Assembly: GCA_964468375.1 (NCBI GenBank)
Contig: CAYXUW010000024.1
Coordinates: 1-21,309, forward strand
Direction: 5' to 3'
DNA: 21,309 nt
Origin: CAYXUW01 sp964468375
Lineage (GTDB): Bacteria; Planctomycetota; Phycisphaerae; Sedimentisphaerales; Anaerobacaceae
Numbering within the stretch: position 1 is the stretch's first letter; the number at the start of each line of letters is the position of its first letter. The notes beneath the pieces are model-generated. The model was not told the DNA's origin, did no database searches, and worked only from the letters and a program-made list of their open reading frames with translations. Positions 13,831 to 21,309 of this stretch are shown here, piece after piece. The position numbers were made by a program, and so were the translations under genes.

Positions 13831-15861
13831 TTATTTGGAGCTTGCTATGGATTTTTTGGCCGCCTCTATTGCCTTTCCAGCGGTTATGCCGAACTTCTCA
13901 AAGCAAACTTTCGCCGGTGCCGATGCGCCGAAGGTTGACATCCCGATAAAGATTCCGTTATCGCCGAGCCACTTGCCCCAGCCCTGTTCGACTCCGGCTT
14001 CAATGCCGACTCTGGCCTTGACTGTCGGCGGTAGAACCGAGTCTTTGTATGCCTGCTCCTGTTTTTCGAACAATTCCCAGCAGGCCATACTGACGACCTG
14101 CGCGGCAATTTCTTCTTTCGCTAATCCTTCAGCCGCACATAAGGCGACGGAAACTTCCGAGCCGCTCGCCAAAAGCAGAACGTCGGGATTATCCGCACCC
14201 ACAAGGACGTAAGCGCCTTTGCTTACATTTGTTGCTGAGCCGTATTTGTTTTGGTCCAGCACAGGTAGCCCCTGTCGGGTAAGGAGCAAAGTCGTCGGCC
14301 TGTCTTGATGTTCTAATATGTATTTCCACGACTGAGCAGTTTCATTGGCGTCGGCCGGCCTGAACACCAGCAGATTCGGTATCGTCCTAAGCGCTGCAGC
14401 GTGTTCCACCGGCTGATGTGTCGGGCCGTCCTCGCCGACGCCGATACTGTCGTGAGTGAATACGAATATGGTCGGGTAGTTTGAAAGGGCCGCCACTCGA
14501 ATCGCCGCCCGCATATAGTCGCTGAACACCAGAAACGTCGCGCCGTAAGCCCTCGTCAGACTGCCGGCGGAAATCCCGTTCATTATCGCCCCCATAGCGT
14601 GCTCCCTCACGCCGTATCGTATATACCTGCCGCTGCGATTATCTTTCTGGAAGTCTTCGGCTCCTGCGAATTTTGTGAGGTTGGAAGGAGTCAAATCCGC
14701 CGAGCCGGCCAGCACCATTGGGCATTTGGGCATCACGGCATCGAGAACTTTCCCCGATGCCTTGCGTGTCGCAATGGAGCTGTCCGCCTCGAATTTCGGC
14801 AGTAGCTCGTCAAGTGAAACGCTTAACTTGCCTGTCGTGCCATCGTCAAGCTGCTGCGCCAGCTCTGGATAACTCCGCGCGTATTTTTCAAACATCTTGT
14901 CCCATTTTTTCTCAGCCCGTTTGCCCTTGCCCACGGCTTTTTGCATATGGTCAAGCACTTCATCGGGTACGACAAAACTCTTTTCAGGGTCCCAGCCGAA
15001 GTTTTGCTTAACTAATTTAATTTCATCTTCACCCAGAGGAGAGCCGTGCGAACCAGCTGTATCCTGCTTATTAGGGCAACCGTAAGCAATGTGCGTTCGC
15101 AGCTTTACAATGCTCGGCCGATTCTTCTCCCGCTTGGCCTTCTTTAATGCTTTCTCGAAAGCCGCCATATCATTGCCATCGCCGTCAACCGTTATAACGT
15201 TCCAGCCGTATGCCTTATAGCGCTTCGCCGCGTCCTCAGTGAATGAAAGATTTGTGTCGCCATCGATTGTGATATGGTTGTCATCGTAAATCACAATTAG
15301 GTTATCCAGCCCGAGATGTCCCGCCAGCGAGGAGGCCTCCGCCGAAACGCCCTCTTCCAAATCACCATCGCCGGCAATTGCATAGACCATATAATCCATA
15401 ACCGGAAAACCGTCCCTGTTGAAGTAGCTTGCCAGATATTTTTGTGCTATCGCCATTCCGACAGCGTTAGAAATTCCCTGCCCCAGCGGCCCGGTCGTAA
15501 CTTCGATGCCGAGATCGCCGTGTCGTTCCGGATGCCCCGGAGTTTTGCTGCCCCATTGCCGGAAGTTCTTCAAGTCGTCCAGACTTAAAGGGTAGCCGGT
15601 CAAATGCAGCAGCGAATACAGCAGCATACTTCCGTGCCCGGCTGAGAGGACAAACCTGTCCCTTGCCGCCCATTGCGGATTAGCCGGGTTGTGCCTGAGG
15701 TGTTTCGTCCAGAGAATATACGCCGCCGGCGCCATTCCCATAGGCATACCCGGATGGCCGGACTTGGCCTTTTGGACGCCGTCTATAGATAGAAAACGGA
15801 TTGTTTGAACACAAAGCTCATCGAGCTCCGAAAGTCCTGGGTTTTGTGTCGATATACTCAT
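13831..15861 (-). CDS. tkt: Transketolase
   Basis: This thiamine-diphosphate enzyme moves two-carbon units between sugar phosphates in the non-oxidative pentose phosphate pathway. At 676 aa it has normal length. Visible signatures are KSGHPGMPMGMAP near the N-terminus, the ThDP/Mg motif GDGDLEEGVSAEASSLAGH followed by NLIVIYDDNHITIDG, and the pyrimidine-domain stretch RYIRYGVREHAMGAIMNG. FTHDSIGVGEDGPTHQPVEH follows, with the C-terminal domain to residue 676. GGAAGC lies about 7 nt before the ATG. It lies between a GH31 gene and mfd. Xylose or other pentoses released by the nearby hydrolases would be expected to enter metabolism through this step, although the gene is also plain housekeeping. 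Confidence 0.97.
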   Translation of the reverse strand: MSISTQNPGLSELDELCVQTIRFLSIDGVQKAKSGHPGMPMGMAPAAYILWTKHLRHNPANPQWAARDRFVLSAGHGSMLLYSLLHLTGYPLSLDDLKNFRQWGSKTPGHPERHGDLGIEVTTGPLGQGISNAVGMAIAQKYLASYFNRDGFPVMDYMVYAIAGDGDLEEGVSAEASSLAGHLGLDNLIVIYDDNHITIDGDTNLSFTEDAAKRYKAYGWNVITVDGDGNDMAAFEKALKKAKREKNRPSIVKLRTHIAYGCPNKQDTAGSHGSPLGEDEIKLVKQNFGWDPEKSFVVPDEVLDHMQKAVGKGKRAEKKWDKMFEKYARSYPELAQQLDDGTTGKLSVSLDELLPKFEADSSIATRKASGKVLDAVMPKCPMVLAGSADLTPSNLTKFAGAEDFQKDNRSGRYIRYGVREHAMGAIMNGISAGSLTRAYGATFLVFSDYMRAAIRVAALSNYPTIFVFTHDSIGVGEDGPTHQPVEHAAALRTIPNLLVFRPADANETAQSWKYILEHQDRPTTLLLTRQGLPVLDQNKYGSATNVSKGAYVLVGADNPDVLLLASGSEVSVALCAAEGLAKEEIAAQVVSMACWELFEKQEQAYKDSVLPPTVKARVGIEAGVEQGWGKWLGDNGIFIGMSTFGASAPAKVCFEKFGITAGKAIEAAKKSIASSK

Positions 15862-15976
15862 TTACTGCTTCCTAACAAGGTTTTCACATTTTTTGCTGCC
15901 GAAATAAAGCCTGCATAATACTGTCATACTCTCAATTTTGCAAGTGGTTTTATGATTCAAACAGCGAGAGTACTTG

Positions 15977-18061
15977 CTACCACGAAGCGGCTTTTTCCAG
16001 CTTTTTAAGGTCGGGCTTGTTTTTCGCTATTGCGAGGGACTCTTTATACAGCTCCGGCAGGTCTCCGATAACTTTTGCGACTTCTGCACCTCTTCTGATA
16101 AAGATTGGAATTTTGTGCAAGGGCGTATCGACTATGACCGCTTGTCCGCCCTTGTAGATTTTGTTTGTGTCCCATGCGTCGACCCACTCTTCAGATGCAG
16201 GCAGATAGACGCTGTGTTTTTCCGTTACCTTTTCCCAGATGGGGCTTACCAGAATGTCCGGCCCGTAGAGATAGCTCTGCCAATCCTCCCAGGCCTGCTT
16301 CTGTTCGGGATAGGCTAAAAACAGCGGACGGACAATCGGAACACCATTCTCTCTTGCATTTTGGGCACAGGCATAACTGTAATCCATAAGTTTGGTATGC
16401 AGTTTCGCATAAAGACGCCATATAGCGATTAGCTCAGCGTCGTAGTGCGGCTCGTTTTTCATGTCCCACAATCCGCGGTCTTCGGTTGGCCCGACCTCCA
16501 TAATCGGACAAAAGCAGCTAAAGGCCAGCCATCTCGCGCAGACCTCGCGGTCAAGGGCGCCCTGCCAATACCCGCCCGTGTCGGAGCCCCATATTGGAAA
16601 GCCGATTATGGCGTTTCGCTGCAAAGCGATAATCGCTGCGCGCAGTCCCTCGGCGGGCGAACCGATGTCACCGCCCCAAAAAACGCCGTACCGGCTGCTG
16701 CCCGTATAGCCCGCGCGAGGCATCAAAACAAAATCTTCGCCTCGGATTCTTTTGCATATTTCCCACGCCGCTTTTACATATTCCCGCGGATAATCGTTGT
16801 ACATCTGCCTCATAGACCTTCCGTCGTATGCGGAAACATCAGCCGAGGAAGGCGTAAGCTCCTCCGAGCGGTCGAGCTTGAATCCCACAACGCCGACGTC
16901 GAGAACCTTTTTGACTCCCTCGTTCTGCCACCACTGCTTCGCCGCCGGATTGGTGAAATCTATCAGCGTTCGTTCCGGAAATTTATATGTTTGGCCTTTT
17001 AAGTTATAGCCCTTTTTTGCTGCCGTTTTCGTCATATCGCCGCTCACCCATGGCGCAATCCAGAGCAGAAACTTAATATTCCTCTTATCAAGCCACTTAA
17101 TCATCTTCTCCGGATTGGGCAGCCGCCCCCTGTCCCACTCGAAATCATTATAACCGTAGTCGCCGACCGCCCACGGCCGGTCAACCCAGTAAACGCCGCA
17201 CGGAATATCAAGCGCCTCCATCATTAATATATCTTCGACAACCTGGCTGTTATACGGCGCATTCACCTTCGTTCCGTCGTAATAGTTTTTCTGGTTGACG
17301 TGATTGTCGCGCCATCTCCAGCACGAGAACGCCCACTTCGGCGGCAGTATCGTCGGCCCGACATAACGGCTGTGGGCGCTGACAATTTCCATAGGACTTT
17401 CGGCCGTGTAAAGTATCAGTTCCAGCGATGGACCTCCGAACGAAATCTTCACAAGTTCTTCGTCTGATTTACAAAAATCGTAACTTCCCGGCCAGGTGCC
17501 TTTCGTGAACAGACCGTACCCTCTCGACGAGATATAAAACGGACAGTAAAGAGAAACCGTCGGGCGTATGGACATTTCCACAGTTTCTCCCCGGAGGTTA
17601 AGAGCTGTTTTAATGCCTTTTTCCCACGACAATTTCTGGCCGCCGTCGATCGTTCTCTCGAAACAGCCGGTAAAATATTCGTCCCGCGATGCACCGAGCG
17701 AAAACCCCCACCGTTGGATATCCGCGTCGGGTTCGGCAGAGAATTTTATATTGTAATTTTTGCCTTGCGGCGTTATCGAGATTTCAACAGTGCGTTCGCC
17801 ACTTTTCAGTCTGCCTTTGAAGCGGCCGTTGTCTTTTGCTATTTGAAGTGGTTCTCCCGTAAGATATATTCGGCCATCGGCAGTTTCATAGAAAATCGCC
17901 CCTCCCTCTTTGCCGGTGATTAATAACGGCTCTTTCAGGTGTTTGTTTGTAATCTTAAACGAGACGTACTTCTGTGCGTCTGAATATTCCAGGCTCACCT
18001 CGTCAGATAGAGGACTTGAAGGAAGAAGAACCAATAGGCAGTATAAAAGCTTTGTTTTCAC
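15977..18061 (-). CDS. Secreted GH31 family glycoside hydrolase (alpha-glucosidase/alpha-xylosidase type)
   Basis: The 694-aa product starts with a signal peptide (MKTKLLYCLLVLLPSSPLSD), an N-terminal beta-sandwich (about 20-235) and a GH31 (beta/alpha)8 barrel (about 236-570). A C-terminal beta domain follows, with RPLFLAYPE and YLYGPDILVSPI. The catalytic nucleophile is Asp397 in GVVGFKLDRSE and the acid/base is probably Asp465 in FWGGDIGSP, with WGSDTGGYW following. GH31 enzymes act on alpha-glucosides or alpha-xylosides, or are transglucosidases; which one cannot be decided from sequence. The start is GTG at 18061 with GGGGTGA a few nt upstream. It lies downstream of the GH30 glucuronoxylanase genes, which suggests a plant polysaccharide role, for example xyloglucan or glucan side chains (inference). 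Confidence 0.92.
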   Translation of the reverse strand: MKTKLLYCLLVLLPSSPLSDEVSLEYSDAQKYVSFKITNKHLKEPLLITGKEGGAIFYETADGRIYLTGEPLQIAKDNGRFKGRLKSGERTVEISITPQGKNYNIKFSAEPDADIQRWGFSLGASRDEYFTGCFERTIDGGQKLSWEKGIKTALNLRGETVEMSIRPTVSLYCPFYISSRGYGLFTKGTWPGSYDFCKSDEELVKISFGGPSLELILYTAESPMEIVSAHSRYVGPTILPPKWAFSCWRWRDNHVNQKNYYDGTKVNAPYNSQVVEDILMMEALDIPCGVYWVDRPWAVGDYGYNDFEWDRGRLPNPEKMIKWLDKRNIKFLLWIAPWVSGDMTKTAAKKGYNLKGQTYKFPERTLIDFTNPAAKQWWQNEGVKKVLDVGVVGFKLDRSEELTPSSADVSAYDGRSMRQMYNDYPREYVKAAWEICKRIRGEDFVLMPRAGYTGSSRYGVFWGGDIGSPAEGLRAAIIALQRNAIIGFPIWGSDTGGYWQGALDREVCARWLAFSCFCPIMEVGPTEDRGLWDMKNEPHYDAELIAIWRLYAKLHTKLMDYSYACAQNARENGVPIVRPLFLAYPEQKQAWEDWQSYLYGPDILVSPIWEKVTEKHSVYLPASEEWVDAWDTNKIYKGGQAVIVDTPLHKIPIFIRRGAEVAKVIGDLPELYKESLAIAKNKPDLKKLEKAASW

Positions 18062-18160
18062 TTAATCACCCCGTTTACTAAAAAGGTAAAGAAAAGTGAA
18101 TTTTACAGGATGTTTGGGGGGAATGACAGCGTTTTCCGGAACAGGGTAAATACGGCTTAA

Positions 18161-18190
18161 GCGCAAGCTCCCTCCTCCGGGAGCTTGCGC
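18161..18190 (-). terminator. Hairpin terminator candidate after GH30
   Basis: A perfect 12-bp stem (GCGCAAGCTCCC, 18161-18172, with 18179-18190) has a 6-nt loop and lies 18 nt beyond the GH30 stop. On the minus strand it is followed by TTAAG rather than a T-run, so it is a weak intrinsic terminator or an mRNA-stabilising hairpin. Confidence 0.6.
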
Positions 18191-18208
18191 CTTATTTACT
18201 TTTATATG

Positions 18209-20470
18209 TTAAATTCCGTAAAGCCAGTTATATGCGAGGTCGGCTAACGTGTCATAATCGTAAATATCCAGCCACCCTTCGCCGAGTATCGCAAAATCTA
18301 TCAGGTCTACAACGCCATCATCGTTGAGGTCGCCGGGAGTAGTAGTACCAACAAAGGTGCTTATACTATACCCAGCCAGAGTATTAGTCCTGCCGACAGA
18401 ACCCATATTACTTAAACTATTACTACTTGATGTTTCATACTTTGTATAACTGCTCACGCCGCCGCCGGACAGCGAAAACGTCACTTCCCTGGAAGACGAG
18501 TTCTGGTTTACAGCAACAATAACCACAGTGTCGCCGCTTTTATATGCGGTTACATAAACACCAGAAGTAGGGTTGGCTGTCGCACTTACCCTGATGTATC
18601 CCGGTCGGACGAATTTAGCGAAATGGCTCATGCAGTAACCGCGTTTGGTGATACTTCCGTCTTCGCCGATTGGGCCATAGAATCTTCTTATATACCACCA
18701 TATGTATGCATGCATATTAGCAGACATACAATCATGAATCTCTTTGCCTACACCCAAAGCATTGGGCCAGTCGTTCGCATCATGTGTACTATCGGTATAA
18801 TGCTCGGTCATCCATACCTCTTTGCCTTTGCTTCTTGCCAAAGGATAATCATAGAGGCCTCCTCCATAAATATGGCCGGCGATGACATCTGCCTGCGCCT
18901 CGGCACATGGGTCATTTAGTATCGGGTCAGTAAAACTACGAGCGAAATGATACGACTCGGCAACCATCACCCTGGTCGGAATTACTGATGCATTATTTTT
19001 AAGAAAATTTCTCATTTGCGTCGACGTCCAGTCACATGACTCGTAACCCACTGAAACATCGGGTTCGTTTTGAAGGGAGATGGCATACAGAGATACTCCA
19101 TTCGATGACATATAATCGGCAAAATCTGTTAAATGGTCTGCATAATCATCATAAAAGTCAGGGTCCAGTTCACCTCCGATAAGAGGATTTTCGGGGTCAG
19201 TGTACCTTTTCATCCATCCCGGAGGCGACCATGGTGATGCGAAAACAATTGCCCCGTGGTTGTTGACGGCTCTTTGCGCAGCAGACAATTCACCGCTCCA
19301 GTAGCCGCTGTCAGGCGGAATATCGATACGCAAAATGGTCATGCCTATCTGACCAGCACCGTTGCCGAAGGCCGTATCGACCTGGGCATTAGTTAAAGTG
19401 CCGATCCATCTGGGGAAATTCATACCGCCAAAGCCCCTGATAGTCTGCTGAGTAGTATTTAAATCAATGTTCACTGGAACTAAAGTCGTGAAACTCCACG
19501 GAAAACCAGGGTGTATTGTGCCGTTATCATTGCAGTCAACCGCCCAGTAATATGGTGTCCCGTATTCAAGGTCGCCCCCCGGGTCATAACTTTCCGTATA
19601 AACCGTATATTTAGGATTATTGTGCGCGTTTGAATCGGTTCCAAAGTAAACATCATAGCTGGTGGGTGTATATGCCGTAGGACCGTCCCACGACAAGCTG
19701 GCAGTAAGTGAAGCATTATCTGCGCCGTTGCCCGGGTTAGGATTGCTGGCAATATTCGGGTCAGGACTCGCTCCCTGAACCACGAAACCGATAAGCGCCT
19801 GACGGTTTGCACCTGAATGTTCAACGCTCGGAGTCTCAGCTGCTCCTGTTGCAGATTTGTAACCGGTTGCACCGGTAGATGAGCCGGCTGACTGGTCGAT
19901 GCCTTCAGTGAAGCCGTTGTTCATTATATATGAACCAGAGTTGCCGCAACTAGCGCCGAGAATAACCATATCACCATCGCTTGTTGCAAGTGCAGAGGTT
20001 GAAATTATACTACTTGTGCCTCCGGCAGTGGCAGAAGCTCCAGTCAGAATATCTTGGTCGACGTTTTCAAGAAAGGCGCTGGCATATTTGATTTCCGCCG
20101 GGTTAGTGTCCCATGTAATAGAAAACGTATTGCTGGTCGCCGCGGCGATGCCGTCTTCGTCAAGAATAAATGCCGCAGCATAAATATCGATTGTGGCTCT
20201 GTAGTCTCTGTCAACGACCTTGGTCATTTCCTGCCCGCCGTAGTACACCTCGGCACAATTCATCGTGCCGTCCATTTCACCGTGAGCGATAAATATCAAA
20301 GCACGGTCTGGCCCGGATTGTGCTGTATGTGTATGGGACGTACCGCCTATTGTGCCCTCCCAGTCACCAACAACGCTGACATCGCCGAAAACCTGTTGAG
20401 CGGAAATTATGGTGGTTAGCAGAATTAAGACAGACATTAAGCGGATTGCTTTGACTGATGCAATTTTCAT
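18209..20470 (-). CDS. Secreted GH30 glucuronoxylanase (subfamily 8-like) with N-terminal modules and dockerin-like tail
   Basis: The 753-aa multidomain enzyme has, in order: a signal peptide (to about residue 30, ...SAQQVFGD), and a beta-rich module of unknown family (about 31-235). A fibronectin III-like module follows (about 240-332, SYDVYFGTDSNAH, YGTPYYWAVD). The GH30 catalytic and beta domain spans about 335-710, and a dockerin-like tail (GDLNDDGVVDLIDFAIL) follows. The acid/base is Glu469 (SLQNEPDV) and the nucleophile Glu556 (VWMTEHYTD). The stretch WWYIRRFYGPIGEDGSITKR, followed by PGYIRV, matches GH30_8 xylanases, whose Arg in this region binds glucuronic acid (recollection). The expected reaction is endo-cleavage of glucuronoxylan outside the cell. 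AAGGAGA 7 nt before the ATG at 20470 makes it the start rather than GTG 20473. It is a tandem paralogue of the gene to the right. Confidence 0.93.
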   Translation of the reverse strand: MKIASVKAIRLMSVLILLTTIISAQQVFGDVSVVGDWEGTIGGTSHTHTAQSGPDRALIFIAHGEMDGTMNCAEVYYGGQEMTKVVDRDYRATIDIYAAAFILDEDGIAAATSNTFSITWDTNPAEIKYASAFLENVDQDILTGASATAGGTSSIISTSALATSDGDMVILGASCGNSGSYIMNNGFTEGIDQSAGSSTGATGYKSATGAAETPSVEHSGANRQALIGFVVQGASPDPNIASNPNPGNGADNASLTASLSWDGPTAYTPTSYDVYFGTDSNAHNNPKYTVYTESYDPGGDLEYGTPYYWAVDCNDNGTIHPGFPWSFTTLVPVNIDLNTTQQTIRGFGGMNFPRWIGTLTNAQVDTAFGNGAGQIGMTILRIDIPPDSGYWSGELSAAQRAVNNHGAIVFASPWSPPGWMKRYTDPENPLIGGELDPDFYDDYADHLTDFADYMSSNGVSLYAISLQNEPDVSVGYESCDWTSTQMRNFLKNNASVIPTRVMVAESYHFARSFTDPILNDPCAEAQADVIAGHIYGGGLYDYPLARSKGKEVWMTEHYTDSTHDANDWPNALGVGKEIHDCMSANMHAYIWWYIRRFYGPIGEDGSITKRGYCMSHFAKFVRPGYIRVSATANPTSGVYVTAYKSGDTVVIVAVNQNSSSREVTFSLSGGGVSSYTKYETSSSNSLSNMGSVGRTNTLAGYSISTFVGTTTPGDLNDDGVVDLIDFAILGEGWLDIYDYDTLADLAYNWLYGI

Positions 20471-20532
20471 CACAACGTCTCCTTATATTCGACTTTCTGC
20501 CCCCCCGTATTCGCTAAATATAATACACAATT

Positions 20533-20561
20533 ATTGTACCCGATTTCTTCGAAAATAGCAA
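20533..20561 (-). promoter_or_regulatory. Promoter candidate for the GH30 gene
   Basis: On the minus strand TTGCTA (20556-20561) and TACAAT (20533-20538) are 17 nt apart, about 60 nt before the GH30 ATG. The 20471-20655 spacer otherwise holds only the AAGGAGA Shine-Dalgarno (20478-20484), and I see no clear terminator for the upstream copy. Confidence 0.5.
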
Positions 20562-20655
20562 GGATTCTCCCCCCAAAACGCGCAATCCTCCTAAAAGAAG
20601 GTAAAATCGGCGACAGAGGCCAAGAAATCACCCTGCTGTTATGCGCAATCAGTAA

Positions 20656-21309
20656 TTACGTTCCATACAGCCAGTAATCTGCTAAGTCCTCTAAAGTGTC
20701 ATAATCGTAGGTATCCAGCCAGCCCTGGCCGAGTATCGCAAAATCTATCAGGTCTACACAGCCATCATCGTTGAGGTCGCCGGGAGTAGTAGTACCAACA
20801 AAGGTGCTTATACTATACCCAGCCAGAGTATTAGTCCTGCCGACAGAACCCATATTACTTAAACTATTACTACTTGATGTTTCATACTTTGTATAACTGC
20901 TCACGCCGCCGCCGGACAGCGAAAACGTCACTTCCCTGGAAGACGAGTTCTGGTTTACAGCAACAATAACCACAGTGTCGCCGCTTTTATACGCAGTTAC
21001 ATAAACACCAGAAGTAGGGTTGGCTGTCGCATCTACCCTGATGTATCCCGGTCGGGCGAATTTAGCGAAATGGCTCATACAGTAACCGCGTTTGGTTATA
21101 CTTCCGTCTTCGCCGATTGGCCCGTAGAATCTTCTTATATACCACCATACGTATGCATTCATATTAGCAGCCATACAATCGTGAATTTCTTTGCCTACAT
21201 TTAAAGCGTCGGGCCAGAGGTTTGCCACATTTGGATCATTATAATGCCAAGTAAAATGCTCGGTCATCCATACCTCTTTGCCTTTGCTTCTTGCCAAAGG
21301 ATAATCATA
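20656..21309 (-). CDS. Second GH30 glucuronoxylanase, tandem copy (5' part outside window)
   Basis: The frame is open from the right edge to the TAA at 20656-20658. It begins at the segment YDYPLARSKGKEVWMTEHFT, which carries the nucleophile glutamate, and includes WWYIRRFYGPIGEDG. It ends with the beta domain and a dockerin-like tail (GDLNDDGCVDLIDFAIL, ...YWLYGT). Protein and DNA are nearly identical to the neighbouring GH30 over most of this length. Positions 20761-20991 match 18314-18544 with no difference. Differences cluster after the nucleophile (HFTWHYNDPNVANLWPDALN against HYTDSTHDANDWPNALG) and in the last 40 residues. The upstream half, with acid/base and any accessory modules, is not visible, so length and completeness are unknown. 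Confidence 0.93.
   Translation of the reverse strand, partial: YDYPLARSKGKEVWMTEHFTWHYNDPNVANLWPDALNVGKEIHDCMAANMNAYVWWYIRRFYGPIGEDGSITKRGYCMSHFAKFARPGYIRVDATANPTSGVYVTAYKSGDTVVIVAVNQNSSSREVTFSLSGGGVSSYTKYETSSSNSLSNMGSVGRTNTLAGYSISTFVGTTTPGDLNDDGCVDLIDFAILGQGWLDTYDYDTLEDLADYWLYGT

Overview
The window looks like a chromosomal piece of a polysaccharide-degrading planctomycete, most likely of the Phycisphaerae/Sedimentisphaerales type. The basis is indirect: secreted glycoside hydrolases carry short C-terminal dockerin-like modules (GDLNDDG..D..DFAIL..GWL), there is a lipoprotein PPIase, and the intergenic DNA is rich in hairpins and degenerate repeats. No rRNA or other taxonomic marker is present, so this assignment is an inference.

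Layout. Positions 1-213 hold the end of a dockerin-like CDS and its strong terminator. Positions 386-4522 form a visibly AT-rich block built around two class IIb aminoacyl-tRNA synthetase genes of archaeal/eukaryotic type. On the + strand an AsnRS-like gene is followed after 12 nt by a gene for a two-helix membrane protein with a PLD-like domain. On the - strand tRNA-Asp(GTC) is followed by AspRS and a HIT-family protein; the two pairs converge. Positions 4523-6050 hold no secure gene: there is a cluster of palindromes, a promoter-like sequence leading into a row of small hairpins, a TTG-started low-complexity ORF, and a roughly 90-bp direct repeat.

Positions 6062-13789 (- strand) read as a GC-richer housekeeping run: mfd, then a lipoprotein peptidyl-prolyl isomerase, acpS, mnmG and a radical SAM gene. 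The last four are separated by 4 nt or overlap, and the last three are probably translationally coupled. Transketolase (13831-15861) lies just upstream of mfd. Positions 15977-21309 hold carbohydrate genes: a secreted GH31 enzyme and two tandem GH30 glucuronoxylanases of subfamily-8 type. The second GH30 runs off the right edge, and the two copies share a 231-bp identical block.

How the parts fit. The right side suggests extracellular xylan attack (GH30) with trimming by GH31; transketolase would be a route for pentoses. The most unusual part is the left AT-rich block. The AspRS has an intact aspartate pocket, sits behind its own tRNA and is followed by a HIT protein, a family that can hydrolyse aminoacyl-adenylates. 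The neighbouring AsnRS-like protein keeps the ATP-binding motifs but has changed amino-acid-pocket residues, and is paired with a membrane PLD-like protein. Possible readings are transferred synthetases, an aminoacyl-adenylate detoxification/resistance locus, or a repurposed synthetase acting with a membrane partner. The sequence alone does not decide among these.
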